Shown piece after piece: positions 43,879 through 51,442 of a stretch of DNA of 64,000 nucleotides (position 1 is its first letter; the number at the start of each line of letters is the position of its first letter). Below the pieces are notes generated by a model. The model was not told the DNA's origin. It was given only the letters and a program-made list of their open reading frames with translations, and ran no database searches. The position numbers were made by a program, and so were the translations under genes. The stretch covers positions 62,010 to 126,009 of the forward strand of contig NZ_NOKQ01000217.1 of NCBI RefSeq assembly GCF_002265435.1. The letters run 5' to 3'. This DNA comes from Tetzosporium hominis. GTDB lineage: Bacteria > Bacillota > Bacilli > Bacillales_A > Planococcaceae.

Positions 43879-44598
43879 GTGAAGACGATTATCGTGACAG
43901 GTGCAGCAAATGGGATTGGGAAAGCGATTGCCCAGCTTTTGGATGCAGAAGGATATGCGACCGTTCTATTAGACCGAGATGAAAAGCAAGGACAAGCTTT
44001 AGTGGGGGAATTAGAGAACAGTGTGTATTATCCACTGGATTTGATGGACGCCAAACAAATAGACGCTACGTTTGCGAAAGTCTTCAAAGAACACGGCACT
44101 CCGTATGGGTTAATCAACAATGCGGGCATCAGTAAGTTCTCAGACTTTTTCAGTTTGACACTTGAGGATTGGCAAGAGGTGATTCAGACTAATCTCACAA
44201 GCATGTTCCAGTGCAGTCAACTCGTCGCCAAAGAGATGAAAGATTCAGGCGGAGTTATTGTGAATATGGCCTCGACTCGAGCTTTTATGTCTGAACCGGA
44301 TACAGAAGCCTATGCCGCTTCAAAAGGAGGCATTGTTGCATTGACACATGCACTTGCTCGAACTCTTGGGCCTTATCATATCCGAGTCAACAGTATCGCG
44401 CCTGGTTGGATTGAAACAAGTGACTATGAGAATTTGCGAGCAATCGATCATGAGCAGCACTTGTCTGGTCGCGTAGGAAAACCTTCAGATATCGCGCGAG
44501 TCTGTTCGTTCTTACTTGATGAACGGAATGATTTCATCACCGCTGAAAATTTTGTGGTTGATGGTGGCATGACTCGGAAGATGCTCTATGAACACTGA
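43879..44598 (+). CDS. Short-chain dehydrogenase/reductase
   Basis: A 239-residue classical SDR: cofactor loop TGAANGIGKAIA, NNAGIS, catalytic Tyr and Lys in YAASKGG and the C-terminal VVDGGMTRK. LDRDE after the second strand suggests NAD preference. GTG 43879 follows GAGAGGAG by eight bases, so the longer frame from 43780 is rejected. The substrate is unknown, perhaps a polyol or sugar acid given the FCD regulator next door. Confidence 0.9.
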   Translation: MKTIIVTGAANGIGKAIAQLLDAEGYATVLLDRDEKQGQALVGELENSVYYPLDLMDAKQIDATFAKVFKEHGTPYGLINNAGISKFSDFFSLTLEDWQEVIQTNLTSMFQCSQLVAKEMKDSGGVIVNMASTRAFMSEPDTEAYAASKGGIVALTHALARTLGPYHIRVNSIAPGWIETSDYENLRAIDHEQHLSGRVGKPSDIARVCSFLLDERNDFITAENFVVDGGMTRKMLYEH

Positions 44599-44663
44599 GT
44601 TGTTTTAGATAGAACGAGACCGGGTATTCTCTGTAGTAATTGAGTACAGAGAGGAAGAGGGCT

Positions 44664-45116
44664 ATGAATTACGAACCACTTAAAAAGCAATTAGAAGAAC
44701 GACGCGCAGAGATTTTAGAACACCATGATTCTCAAGAAGAGTTTGAGACAACAGAACTTTCTAATTACGATAATCATCCAGCAGATAATGCAACGGATTT
44801 AACAGATCAACATACACAAATGGCATTAGAGCGACATGAGGAAGAAGAACTTGAATCAATTGATGAAGCACTTCAAGCAATGAAAGAGGGTGCATACGGT
44901 ACTTGTCAGGTTTGTGGAAAGACTATTCCGTATGAGCGTCTTGAAATTGTACCAACCGCTTTAACTTGTGTAGATCATGCCGATCAATCACCTGATGATC
45001 ACCGTCCCATCGAAGAAAAGATTCTAGATGCGGCTGCTGAACGAGAAGATATGGACAACAGCTTTGAAGACGTTGAAGATTTCGGAAGTTCAGATTCGCC
45101 ATCAGATAAAGAATAA
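44664..45116 (+). CDS. DksA/TraR-type zinc-finger protein (YteA-like)
   Basis: A 150-residue acidic protein with an N-terminal coiled coil (about 1-28) and a zinc-finger region with Cys81, Cys84, Cys102 and His105, so the last ligand is His rather than Cys. Related YteA and YocK proteins of Bacillus are general-stress proteins of unknown role that resemble RNA-polymerase-binding DksA. ATG 44664 follows AGAGGAAGAGGG. Confidence 0.87.
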   Translation: MNYEPLKKQLEERRAEILEHHDSQEEFETTELSNYDNHPADNATDLTDQHTQMALERHEEEELESIDEALQAMKEGAYGTCQVCGKTIPYERLEIVPTALTCVDHADQSPDDHRPIEEKILDAAAEREDMDNSFEDVEDFGSSDSPSDKE

Positions 45117-45145
45117 CTAGAATAAGCTATAACATGTATAAAAAG

Positions 45146-45229
45146 AGTGTAGGGGTGACTCCAGCGGGATTAAAAGCGGAAGCTGAGACCGAGGCTCAGC
45201 CCGCGCCCGCGGAACGCTTCCCCTACACT
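45146..45229. repeat. GC-rich intergenic palindromic element, short copy
   Basis: The 84-bp element has outer arms AGTGTAGGGG and CCCCTACACT, an AGCG/CGCT pair and an inner hairpin GCTGAG...CTCAGC. It matches both flanks of the long copy at 19553-19759. It lies between the DksA-like gene and the next terminator. Confidence 0.85.
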
Positions 45230-45242
45230 CCAGATGACCTAT

Positions 45243-45280
45243 AAAAAGGGAGCTTCTCTTAATTGAGAACCTCCCTTTTC
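45243..45280 (+). terminator. Terminator after the short palindromic element
   Basis: AAAGGGAG with TTCTC pairs with GAGAA and CTCCCTTT. Confidence 0.8.
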
Positions 45281-45345
45281 TGTGTTTTAGCCCATTCCCT
45301 TTTCGTTAGGCGTAAATTCACCTATACTAGAAGGAAGAAAGGATG

Positions 45346-45435
45346 ATGGATATGCCTACATGGTTTATTGCCTTAGTCATTGCTGTTGTCATCACGTTTG
45401 TCATTATTACAGAATGGATTACTCGAAGAGATTAA
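45346..45435 (+). CDS. 29-residue membrane peptide
   Basis: A short frame from ATG 45346 with a strong upstream AAGGAAGAAAGG. It encodes MDMPTWF, then an 18-residue hydrophobic stretch rich in Val and Ile, then EWITRRD. Its stop TAA is part of the TAAGGAG ribosome binding site of the next gene, which suggests coupled translation. TATACT about 20 bp before the site may be the -10. I do not recognise it; it may be a membrane partner of the following DUF3221-like protein. Confidence 0.6.
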   Translation: MDMPTWFIALVIAVVITFVIITEWITRRD

Positions 45436-45448
45436 GGAGCGACCGGAA

Positions 45449-45832
45449 ATGAGTGGGAAAAAGTTAGCAATTGCCTTAGTGATTGGTGTGATAGTGGTCG
45501 TGGGCTTGATCATGGCAGCCGTCTTCGCCTTCTTCGCTACTAATCCGACCCAACAAGGAACAGAAGGGTCAAACGAATTTACAGGGTATGTTTTGGCTAT
45601 CCAAGATAATCGGATGTTAGTCGTATCGGGAACTGCAGAAGAAGTTGACGGATTGACTCCTGAAACTATTTTGGATTCAGGTCTTCCTGCTATTTGGTTC
45701 AGTGTGACGTTGGATCAAAAAAACAAGGTACAGGTGGGGGATGAAGTTCGAGTCACTCATGAAGCAGTTGCAGAATCCTATCCCGGACAAAGTACAGCAG
45801 TCTCAGTAGAACCAACTACTGGATTGGATTAA
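45449..45832 (+). CDS. DUF3221-like membrane-anchored protein
   Basis: A 127-residue protein with an N-terminal helix (about 6-28) and a small extracellular OB-like domain (GYVLAIQDNRMLVVSG, then KVQVGDEVRVTHEAVAESYPGQS) that fits DUF3221, as in B. subtilis YobA. ATG 45449 follows AAGGAGCG. Function unknown. Confidence 0.78.
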   Translation: MSGKKLAIALVIGVIVVVGLIMAAVFAFFATNPTQQGTEGSNEFTGYVLAIQDNRMLVVSGTAEEVDGLTPETILDSGLPAIWFSVTLDQKNKVQVGDEVRVTHEAVAESYPGQSTAVSVEPTTGLD

Positions 45833-45856
45833 AAAAGACCCCGAGGGGTCTTTTTT
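45831..45856 (+). terminator. Terminator after the DUF3221-like gene
   Basis: GACCCC pairs with GGGGTC around GA, followed by six T. Confidence 0.85.
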
Positions 45857-45919
45857 AAAAGATAAGAAAGTATATAATTTTTACTGCCATGAACCCAGTG
45901 TTCATGGTATTTTCTATTT

Positions 45920-47167
45920 ATGGAGACAAATATTCTGAAACTAATTTTCTTTGATTGCAATCGTCACTGGGAGAAGTTTTTGAACAAGAACGGAAGACGA
46001 ATCAGACCGGTGGTCTTAAAAGAGATAAAGAAGTTCCAAGGATGCGGAAAGATAGTCAACGGATTCAAACTGTTTGTCTGTGAAGGCTGTAATAATACGA
46101 AGAAGGTTGCTTATCGCTGCAAAGGAAGATTTTGCACGACATGCTCAGTTGGTGAGAGTGAGGAATGGAGCCGAATCTTAGCGAATGAAGTGATACAGGT
46201 GAACCATCGCCATGTGATCTTCACAATCGATGAAGGCCTGCGCGATGTGTTCCTATTACACCGGCATCTGCTCAAAGAGATGATGGATGAGGCTGCCCGA
46301 CTCCTCAAAGAATCCTTCTGGAAGAAGGCGAAGCTAGAGCCAGGAATCATTTCGGGGCTCCATACATTTGGTTCTCGGGTCAACTTCAACCCTCATGTCC
46401 ATATGCTCGTCACGATGGGTGGCATCAATTCTAAGGGAGAATATGTGAACTATGATTTCCTGCCTTTTGCGATGTTGAGAAAACAGTGGCAGACAGTGGT
46501 ATTAAAATTGATTCGTAAGAATCTGAGTCCGAAAGAAAAAAAGCAAGTCCAATCCAGATTACAGGCCGCCTACAACAACAATGGAGACGGTTTCTATGTC
46601 CATGCCCCAAAGCAGAAGGGGAAGATTCAAGAACAGTTGCGCTATATTGGCCGTTATATGCGACGACCAGCGATCGGTCTCAATCGTGTTGTGGCATATG
46701 ATGGTGAGATGGTCACTTTCACATATAAGGACAAGACCGACGGTCTTGAGAAGACGGAAATCGTGACATCCGAAGAGTTTATCACAAGATTGATCAGACA
46801 TATCCCGGATGAGCAGTTTAAGACAATCCGACATTACGGCATGTATTCAAGAAGACGGAAGGCGAAAGTTAAAGCACTGCTTACAAAATGGCAGAAACAG
46901 GTCAAACAATGGTTTGTGAAGACGGGAGCGAAGCTCCGTAGACGAAACTGGCGTGAGAAGTTCTTGGTCAACAATCAGTCAGATCCTTTGGTGTGCCCAA
47001 AATGCGAGAACCATTTCGTGTTCAAGGGAGAGGTCTGTCTACAGGATGGTCTACTGACGATTCGGATTGCCCTATGCGATAATACAAGGAACTACTTAGA
47101 GAGGGTGATCAGCTATCTCACCAGTCAGCAAGGTCAGAAAGAAAAAGAAAAAAGCCAGTTCGCCTAA
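45920..47167 (+). CDS. IS91-family transposase
   Basis: A 415-residue protein with an N-terminal zinc region (CEGCNN, CKGRFCTTC), the HUH motif in NPHVHMLVT and conserved tyrosines in YIGRYMRRPAI, followed by the family segment TIRHYGMYSRR and a late CPKCENH finger. It nicks single strands during rolling-circle transposition. The length is full and the frame intact, so it may be active. Confidence 0.93.
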   Translation: METNILKLIFFDCNRHWEKFLNKNGRRIRPVVLKEIKKFQGCGKIVNGFKLFVCEGCNNTKKVAYRCKGRFCTTCSVGESEEWSRILANEVIQVNHRHVIFTIDEGLRDVFLLHRHLLKEMMDEAARLLKESFWKKAKLEPGIISGLHTFGSRVNFNPHVHMLVTMGGINSKGEYVNYDFLPFAMLRKQWQTVVLKLIRKNLSPKEKKQVQSRLQAAYNNNGDGFYVHAPKQKGKIQEQLRYIGRYMRRPAIGLNRVVAYDGEMVTFTYKDKTDGLEKTEIVTSEEFITRLIRHIPDEQFKTIRHYGMYSRRRKAKVKALLTKWQKQVKQWFVKTGAKLRRRNWREKFLVNNQSDPLVCPKCENHFVFKGEVCLQDGLLTIRIALCDNTRNYLERVISYLTSQQGQKEKEKSQFA

Positions 47168-47183
47168 GGCGAGACCAGCTAAA

Positions 47184-47381
47184 GTGAAATATATCTGTCT
47201 ACTCTGTGAGACGACCGAACTTATACCCTACGATATGGTCCGAGAGATGGACCGCATGGATCAAGGTGGTGACCAGAGCGTCGCCTCTATGTTTGAATGT
47301 GAGCATTGTGGTGCCAGTATGTATCCGGAATCGTACATCGGTATATCTGGGGTACACTATAAATTCTCGTATATGAAGTAA
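47184..47381 (+). CDS. Small zinc-ribbon protein within the IS91-like element
   Basis: A 65-residue frame from GTG 47184, 16 bp after the transposase stop. CLLC and CEHC form a likely four-cysteine zinc site. I do not know the family; its place just after the transposase suggests it is part of the mobile element. It could be a chance frame, but the paired CxxC motifs argue against that. Confidence 0.6.
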   Translation: MKYICLLCETTELIPYDMVREMDRMDQGGDQSVASMFECEHCGASMYPESYIGISGVHYKFSYMK

Positions 47382-47440
47382 ATCAAAAAGGTCCGGCCAG
47401 GTTTATCGGCCGGATTTTCTTATAAAAAAACAAAAAAATA

Positions 47441-47471
47441 TTGACAGGTTTTGAAAAGTGTTGTATATAAT
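47441..47471 (+). promoter_or_regulatory. SigA promoter of hsp20
   Basis: TTGACA (47441-47446) and TATATA (47464-47469, spacer 17) or TATAAT (47466-47471, spacer 19). Confidence 0.75.
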
Positions 47472-47479
47472 AATTAGAG

Positions 47480-47506
47480 TTAGCACTCAACGACAGAGAG
47501 TGCTAA
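47480..47506 (+). promoter_or_regulatory. CIRCE element (HrcA operator)
   Basis: TTAGCACTC, nine bases, then GAGTGCTAA: a perfect CIRCE. It lies just after the promoter of the hsp20 gene and would bind the HrcA repressor. Confidence 0.96.
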
Positions 47507-47541
47507 TAATGAGAATAAAAATAAGTAAAGGAGTGTTTATT

Positions 47542-47988
47542 ATGGCAGGATTAATTCCATTCAACAGAAAGCGAAATGATGTAATGAATACTGGTTTTGA
47601 AGATTTTTCCAACATGATTGATGACTTTTTTACAGGTAGCTGGCCATTGCAAAGAAGTTTAGCGGCAGATACATTTAAGATTGACATTCAGGACAATGAT
47701 ACAGAGTACACAATTGAAGCAGAGCTTCCGGGAGTAAAAAAAGAGGATGTAGAGATTACGCTTAACGAAGGAAGACTCAACATTTCAGTGGAAAAAGAAG
47801 AAGTTTCAGAGAATAAAAGCAAAAAATATATTCACCGTGAAAGAAAATATGCTCAGATGTCACGAAGCATATTGCTTGCAGATGCAAATGAAGAAAGTGT
47901 TCAGGCAAAACTAGAAGAAGGTGTGTTGACAATTAAGGTACCTAAAAAGGAACAGGTCGACACCTCTAAACGCATCATGATCGAGTAA
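47542..47988 (+). CDS. Small heat-shock protein (Hsp20 family)
   Basis: A 148-residue alpha-crystallin-type chaperone: a 45-residue N-terminal part, then the crystallin domain with YTIEAELPGVKKEDVEITL and KLEEGVLTIKVPK, and a short basic tail. AAAGGAG precedes ATG 47542. The sequence start MAGLIPFNRKRNDV recalls clostridial Hsp18-like proteins. CIRCE control, AT-rich composition and the adjacent IS element suggest it was acquired as a unit. Confidence 0.93.
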   Translation: MAGLIPFNRKRNDVMNTGFEDFSNMIDDFFTGSWPLQRSLAADTFKIDIQDNDTEYTIEAELPGVKKEDVEITLNEGRLNISVEKEEVSENKSKKYIHRERKYAQMSRSILLADANEESVQAKLEEGVLTIKVPKKEQVDTSKRIMIE

Positions 47989-48000
47989 TGAAAGACAGTA

Positions 48001-48047
48001 CATTAGCACACTGGCACAACAACATGCCGGTGTGCTAATGCTTTTTA
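48001..48047 (+). terminator. Terminator after hsp20, with CIRCE-like arms
   Basis: CATTAGCACAC pairs with GTGTGCTAATG, with an inner GGCA/TGCC stem, followed by CTTTTT. The outer stem contains TTAGCAC and GTGCTAA, the core of the CIRCE arms. Confidence 0.88.
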
Positions 48048-48111
48048 ATTGAGAAACAGTAGCGTAAGTTCATAGGTATAAACATCTGAATTAATATAGA
48101 ATAAAATATAG

Positions 48112-48207
48112 GTGGAAATCAATGGTATTAAAGACGTAAGTGGTTACTTGAAGAAACAGTTTATGAATCAAATCAAAGCATTGCTTGAAGGTGAACGTGA
48201 TCTTTAA
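48112..48207 (+). pseudogene. Possible IS256/mutator transposase N-terminal remnant
   Basis: A 31-codon frame reads GIKDVSGYLKKQF and IKALLEGERDL before a stop. This resembles the N-terminal helix of mutator-type transposases, which have a -YLK-F--I--LLE-E- pattern. There is no start signal and no continuation. The identification rests on a short pattern. Confidence 0.35.
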
Positions 48208-48282
48208 CGTAGGCATATAAAGTATGATAACAAAAACACAAAGGAAACTAACTTTTTTTATGACCTTTATATTTACTTTTAT

Positions 48283-48312
48283 AAGTTCGTAAAAGCCTAC
48301 TTTTACGAACTT
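48283..48312. repeat. Perfect 12-bp inverted repeat
   Basis: AAGTTCGTAAAA and TTTTACGAACTT are separated by GCCTAC. It could be a weak terminator for the rhodanese gene on the minus strand or a relic of a mobile element. Confidence 0.7.
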
Positions 48313-48392
48313 TAAAAACATTTACTATATAGAAATTGATTCTTTTATATTTATAATTCAGTTAAAATATGCTCTATTTTTTTAGTAGGAAT

Positions 48393-48695
48393 TTAACCTT
48401 GTTTTGTTTCGCCTTCCCACTCTAGCATACCGCCAGACATGTTCGTCACGTTGTAACCTTGGCTATCTAAGAACATGGTAGCTTGACCACTGCGGCCACC
48501 TGAACGGCAGACCATGATGTATTCTTTGTTCTTGTCTAGCTCGTTCATACGGAACTCAAGAACGCCTAGTGGAATATGTGTGATGCCGTCGATGTGTCCA
48601 GAAGCTACTTCATCCGCTTCACGAACATCGATTAAGTTTAATTGTTTGCCTTCTTTTAATTGTTGTTCAACTTCTTGTGGTGTGATTGTTTTCAT
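48393..48695 (-). CDS. Rhodanese-domain protein
   Basis: A 100-residue single-domain rhodanese. The active cysteine is Cys63 in VCRSGGRS, which would carry a persulfide. The loop and the neighbouring sensor of CstR type suggest a part in sulfide or persulfide handling. It is followed upstream on the same strand by the regulator gene, 35 bp away, so both are probably one transcript. Confidence 0.9.
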   Translation of the reverse strand: MKTITPQEVEQQLKEGKQLNLIDVREADEVASGHIDGITHIPLGVLEFRMNELDKNKEYIMVCRSGGRSGQATMFLDSQGYNVTNMSGGMLEWEGETKQG

Positions 48696-48730
48696 CTACA
48701 CTCGCTCCCTTTTGTCTAATTGTAGTTGGA

Positions 48731-48991
48731 TTAGCGGCTACGAACTAAAAGTTGCACCGCTTCTTTTACATAGGCATCGGATGACTCGCCGTCTTCTTCC
48801 GCTTTGCGGACACAGGACACAAGATTTTCACTGACGATGACGCCAATCGTACGATCGATTGCAGAACGAGAGGCAGAAAGTTGGGTAATTATGTCCTTAC
48901 ATTCCTGCTCTTCTTCCATCATCCGGAGAATTCCGCGCAACTGGCCTTCAATGCGTTTGATACGGTTTTTTGTCTTTGCATCGTATTTCAT
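48731..48991 (-). CDS. CsoR-family repressor of persulfide-sensor (CstR) type
   Basis: An 86-residue all-helical repressor. Cys31 and Cys60 are present, but the metal-ligand histidine of copper-sensing CsoR (position 56) is asparagine here (SENLVSC). Loss of that His with both Cys kept is the CstR pattern, in which the thiols form di- or trisulfide links. The rhodanese gene downstream supports this. An operator-like palindrome overlaps its promoter. Confidence 0.9.
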   Translation of the reverse strand: MKYDAKTKNRIKRIEGQLRGILRMMEEEQECKDIITQLSASRSAIDRTIGVIVSENLVSCVRKAEEDGESSDAYVKEAVQLLVRSR

Positions 48992-49066
48992 GATCTACCC
49001 TCCCGAAGTGCTTCATTGCAGAAAAGTATAGCACAAAAGATTTAGGATGCCTTGTACAAACTATAT

Positions 49067-49091
49067 TATACCTATAGGGGTATATAGTCAA
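49067..49091 (-). promoter_or_regulatory. CsoR/CstR-type operator and promoter
   Basis: TATACCTATAGGGGTATA (49067-49084) has the G-C tracts around TATA typical of CsoR-family operators. On the minus strand it overlaps TATAAT (49070-49065). A TTGACT lies upstream (49091-49086) at a short 15-bp spacing. Confidence 0.75.
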
Positions 49092-49099
49092 GTGGAAAG

Positions 49100-49121
49100 A
49101 ACCGCTCATTTCTGAGCGGTT
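49100..49121 (-). terminator. Terminator after the MMPL gene
   Basis: AACCGCTCA pairs with TGAGCGGTT around a 4-base loop; the T tract on the minus strand is short. Confidence 0.7.
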
Positions 49122-49125
49122 AGTT

Positions 49126-51258
49126 TTAGTGGAGACCTCCAGCTTTATAAGGACCTTTTCGGAATGGTAGCCACCAGTTCCACTTGCCGAAAAGTTTCAT
49201 CAAGCTTGGTACTAATAATAACCGAATGATAGTGGCGTCGATGGCGATTGCGATAGCAATTCCAATCCCGATCTGCTTCACCGGCATCACATCTGTGAAT
49301 GCGAAGGCTCCGGTGATGACAATCATAATTAAAGCTGCTGAAGTGATGATTTTACTTGTAGATACAAGTCCGGTAATAGTAGACGCTGTATTGTTTTGCG
49401 TCTTCACATACTCTTCTTGAATGCGTGAAATCAAGAACACTTCATAGTCCATACTCAGTCCAAAAACTAAGCTAAAGACAATGACAGGGATGATCAGTGC
49501 AATCTCCGTTTCCGGAAGTCCGAAATGGCCATACTGGAAGATGTACACAAGGATTCCGAATGTTGCTCCGAGTCCGATGATGTTCATCAGAATTGCTTTC
49601 AACGGAATCAAGAGAGAACGGAACGCAATCATTAAAATGATGAACGTCGACCCTAAAATAATTGCGAGTAACAAACCAATTTTGCTCGAAATCTCATCAA
49701 AAATTTCTTGATTGAATTTCGGTTGACCGCCTATAAAAACGTCATAGTCGAAAGTACGGTCACCAAAATCTCGCACCCATTGTTGGGCCTCACTAGAAGC
49801 ACCTTCATAATCAAGGGTCACAGGAACAAAGAGCAGGTCATCTTGAATGAATCCTTCAAAAGCGGGCTCCAGTGCAGCGGCAGCTTCCGGAACTTGTAAT
49901 TGTTGTTCAAGTGCCTCCGGAGAAGGAATCTCTGTAGCCGTGTAGATAGTTGCTACATCTTCTACAGCATTGTCTTCCATAAGAAGTTCTTGTAAGTCAT
50001 AAATGTCTGCTCGCGCTTCTTCGGAATCCCAGCCGTCTTGACGTTCCGCTAATAAGTAAACCGTAGATTGTTCTCCAAACCCAAAGGTGTCATCCAGTAA
50101 ATCATAGGACTGACGAGACTCATACTGTTCCGGCAACGAGTCGACTTGAGGTATAGAAAGCGACATATTTTTTACAGGAATGATGGCAATGCCAAGTAAT
50201 ACAAGAGCCACTACGATTAATGCCACGGGACGCTTCATGACAAAGGCAGCAAACTGTTGCCAACGAGAGCTTCCACCAGGACGTACACGAAGGATAGTCC
50301 ATTTATTGATACGATCTCCAATCAACATGAGTAGAGAAGGAAGCAGCGTGAGAGACGATAGCACAGCAAGCGTCACGACAAGCGTTCCACCAAGAGCGAT
50401 ATTCATGAAGATGTCTACTTCCATGACTAGCATGGCCCCGAGACCGATAAATACACAGATGGCTGAGAAGATGATAGAACGACCTGAGGTCCGCACAGCG
50501 GTCTGGACCGCATCTCCAATTGAGTGATGGAGGCGTTCTTCTTTATACCGATTGATGAACAGTAGAGCAAAGTCAATACTGAGAGCTAACCCGAGCATTG
50601 GGATGATATTCAAAATAAAGATGGATAAATCCAATGAACCACCAAGTACTCCTAAAATTCCGAGCGAGATGACAACCGTCATGATCCCAATAATTAAAGG
50701 AATGAATGAGGCCATGACACTTCCGAATGCTAAAAGTAACACTACAATGGCAATCGGTAGACCGATAGCTTCGGCACTAGCCAAGTCTTTTTGACTAGCC
50801 GTGTTGATATCTTTGTTGATGACTGGTCCACCTGTAATGGAGACGGTTTCTTCTTCATCTGCAATGGCTCGAATGTCTTCTACGATAGTTGGCAATTCTT
50901 CCGTTTCTCCAGTGAAGTGGATTTGAGCGTACGCAATATCTCCCGAGCGTAAGCTGTCGTCCTCTAGTGGAGAGACGATTTGATCTGCTACATTTAAATC
51001 CTCAACAGCAATTAAGGAATTCTCGATAATCTCATCTGAAGAGCCATCGAATACCATCAATATCGTATCTTTAGGGATATCAAATTTTTCAGTCAGCACT
51101 TCCATGACTTGTTCGTGCTCTCCGTCCGTGCGGAATCCATCTCCCTGGAGTTTATCGGGAAGTTGAATGGCAAAGTAAACGGAAGCAATTAATAGCAGTA
51201 CCCAAAAAGCAATGATGCTTTTATAAAATCGCGTGACAAACGCGGCGAGAGCTTTCAC
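49126..51258 (-). CDS. MMPL/RND-family transporter (YdfJ-like)
   Basis: A 710-residue transporter with two repeats, each of one helix, a large extracellular domain (about 30-160 and 375-520) and five helices. Characteristic stretches are LALSIDFALLFINRYKEE and LSMDYEVFLISRIQEEY, which hold the proton-relay acids in helices 4 and 10. MMPL proteins export lipids or drugs. GTG 51258 follows AAGGAGG. It is monocistronic and runs away from fumC. Confidence 0.92.
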   Translation of the reverse strand: MKALAAFVTRFYKSIIAFWVLLLIASVYFAIQLPDKLQGDGFRTDGEHEQVMEVLTEKFDIPKDTILMVFDGSSDEIIENSLIAVEDLNVADQIVSPLEDDSLRSGDIAYAQIHFTGETEELPTIVEDIRAIADEEETVSITGGPVINKDINTASQKDLASAEAIGLPIAIVVLLLAFGSVMASFIPLIIGIMTVVISLGILGVLGGSLDLSIFILNIIPMLGLALSIDFALLFINRYKEERLHHSIGDAVQTAVRTSGRSIIFSAICVFIGLGAMLVMEVDIFMNIALGGTLVVTLAVLSSLTLLPSLLMLIGDRINKWTILRVRPGGSSRWQQFAAFVMKRPVALIVVALVLLGIAIIPVKNMSLSIPQVDSLPEQYESRQSYDLLDDTFGFGEQSTVYLLAERQDGWDSEEARADIYDLQELLMEDNAVEDVATIYTATEIPSPEALEQQLQVPEAAAALEPAFEGFIQDDLLFVPVTLDYEGASSEAQQWVRDFGDRTFDYDVFIGGQPKFNQEIFDEISSKIGLLLAIILGSTFIILMIAFRSLLIPLKAILMNIIGLGATFGILVYIFQYGHFGLPETEIALIIPVIVFSLVFGLSMDYEVFLISRIQEEYVKTQNNTASTITGLVSTSKIITSAALIMIVITGAFAFTDVMPVKQIGIGIAIAIAIDATIIRLLLVPSLMKLFGKWNWWLPFRKGPYKAGGLH

Positions 51259-51356
51259 AGCCGTTCCTCCTTATTTAAGTCAAGTTACCTTATTATTCTA
51301 CTCCAATCGAAACGATGAATCGAATTTAAAGCTACTGTTTTGAGAAGCCACATTGA

Positions 51357-51385
51357 TTGTACCGCTCGAGAATGAACGCTATGAT
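51357..51385 (+). promoter_or_regulatory. SigA promoter of fumC
   Basis: TTGTAC (51357-51362), a 17-bp spacer and TATGAT (51380-51385). A weak hairpin around ACAG...CTGT follows in the leader. Confidence 0.65.
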
Positions 51386-51442
51386 AAAAGGGAAGTCTCT
51401 ACAGGAGTAAACTGTAGACAGTGAGAACAGGGAGGGTTTTGA

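Larger units (their letters stand above)
45887..47414 (+). mobile_element. IS91-like (HUH) insertion element, approximate bounds
   Basis: The element holds an IS91-type transposase and a small zinc-ribbon ORF. A hairpin at 45887-45907 (CCATGAAC with GTTCATGG) and one at 47395-47412 (CCGGCC with GGCCGG) flank them. IS91 elements move by rolling-circle transposition and lack terminal inverted repeats, so the exact ends cannot be read here; the hairpins may mark terIS and oriIS. Confidence 0.6.
48048..48392. other. AT-rich gene-free stretch with transposase scrap and inverted repeat
   Basis: No complete gene. It contains the 31-codon fragment at 48112-48207 and a perfect 12-bp inverted repeat at 48283-48312. 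Composition is clearly more AT-rich than the neighbours, as expected for residue of mobile DNA. Confidence 0.6.
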
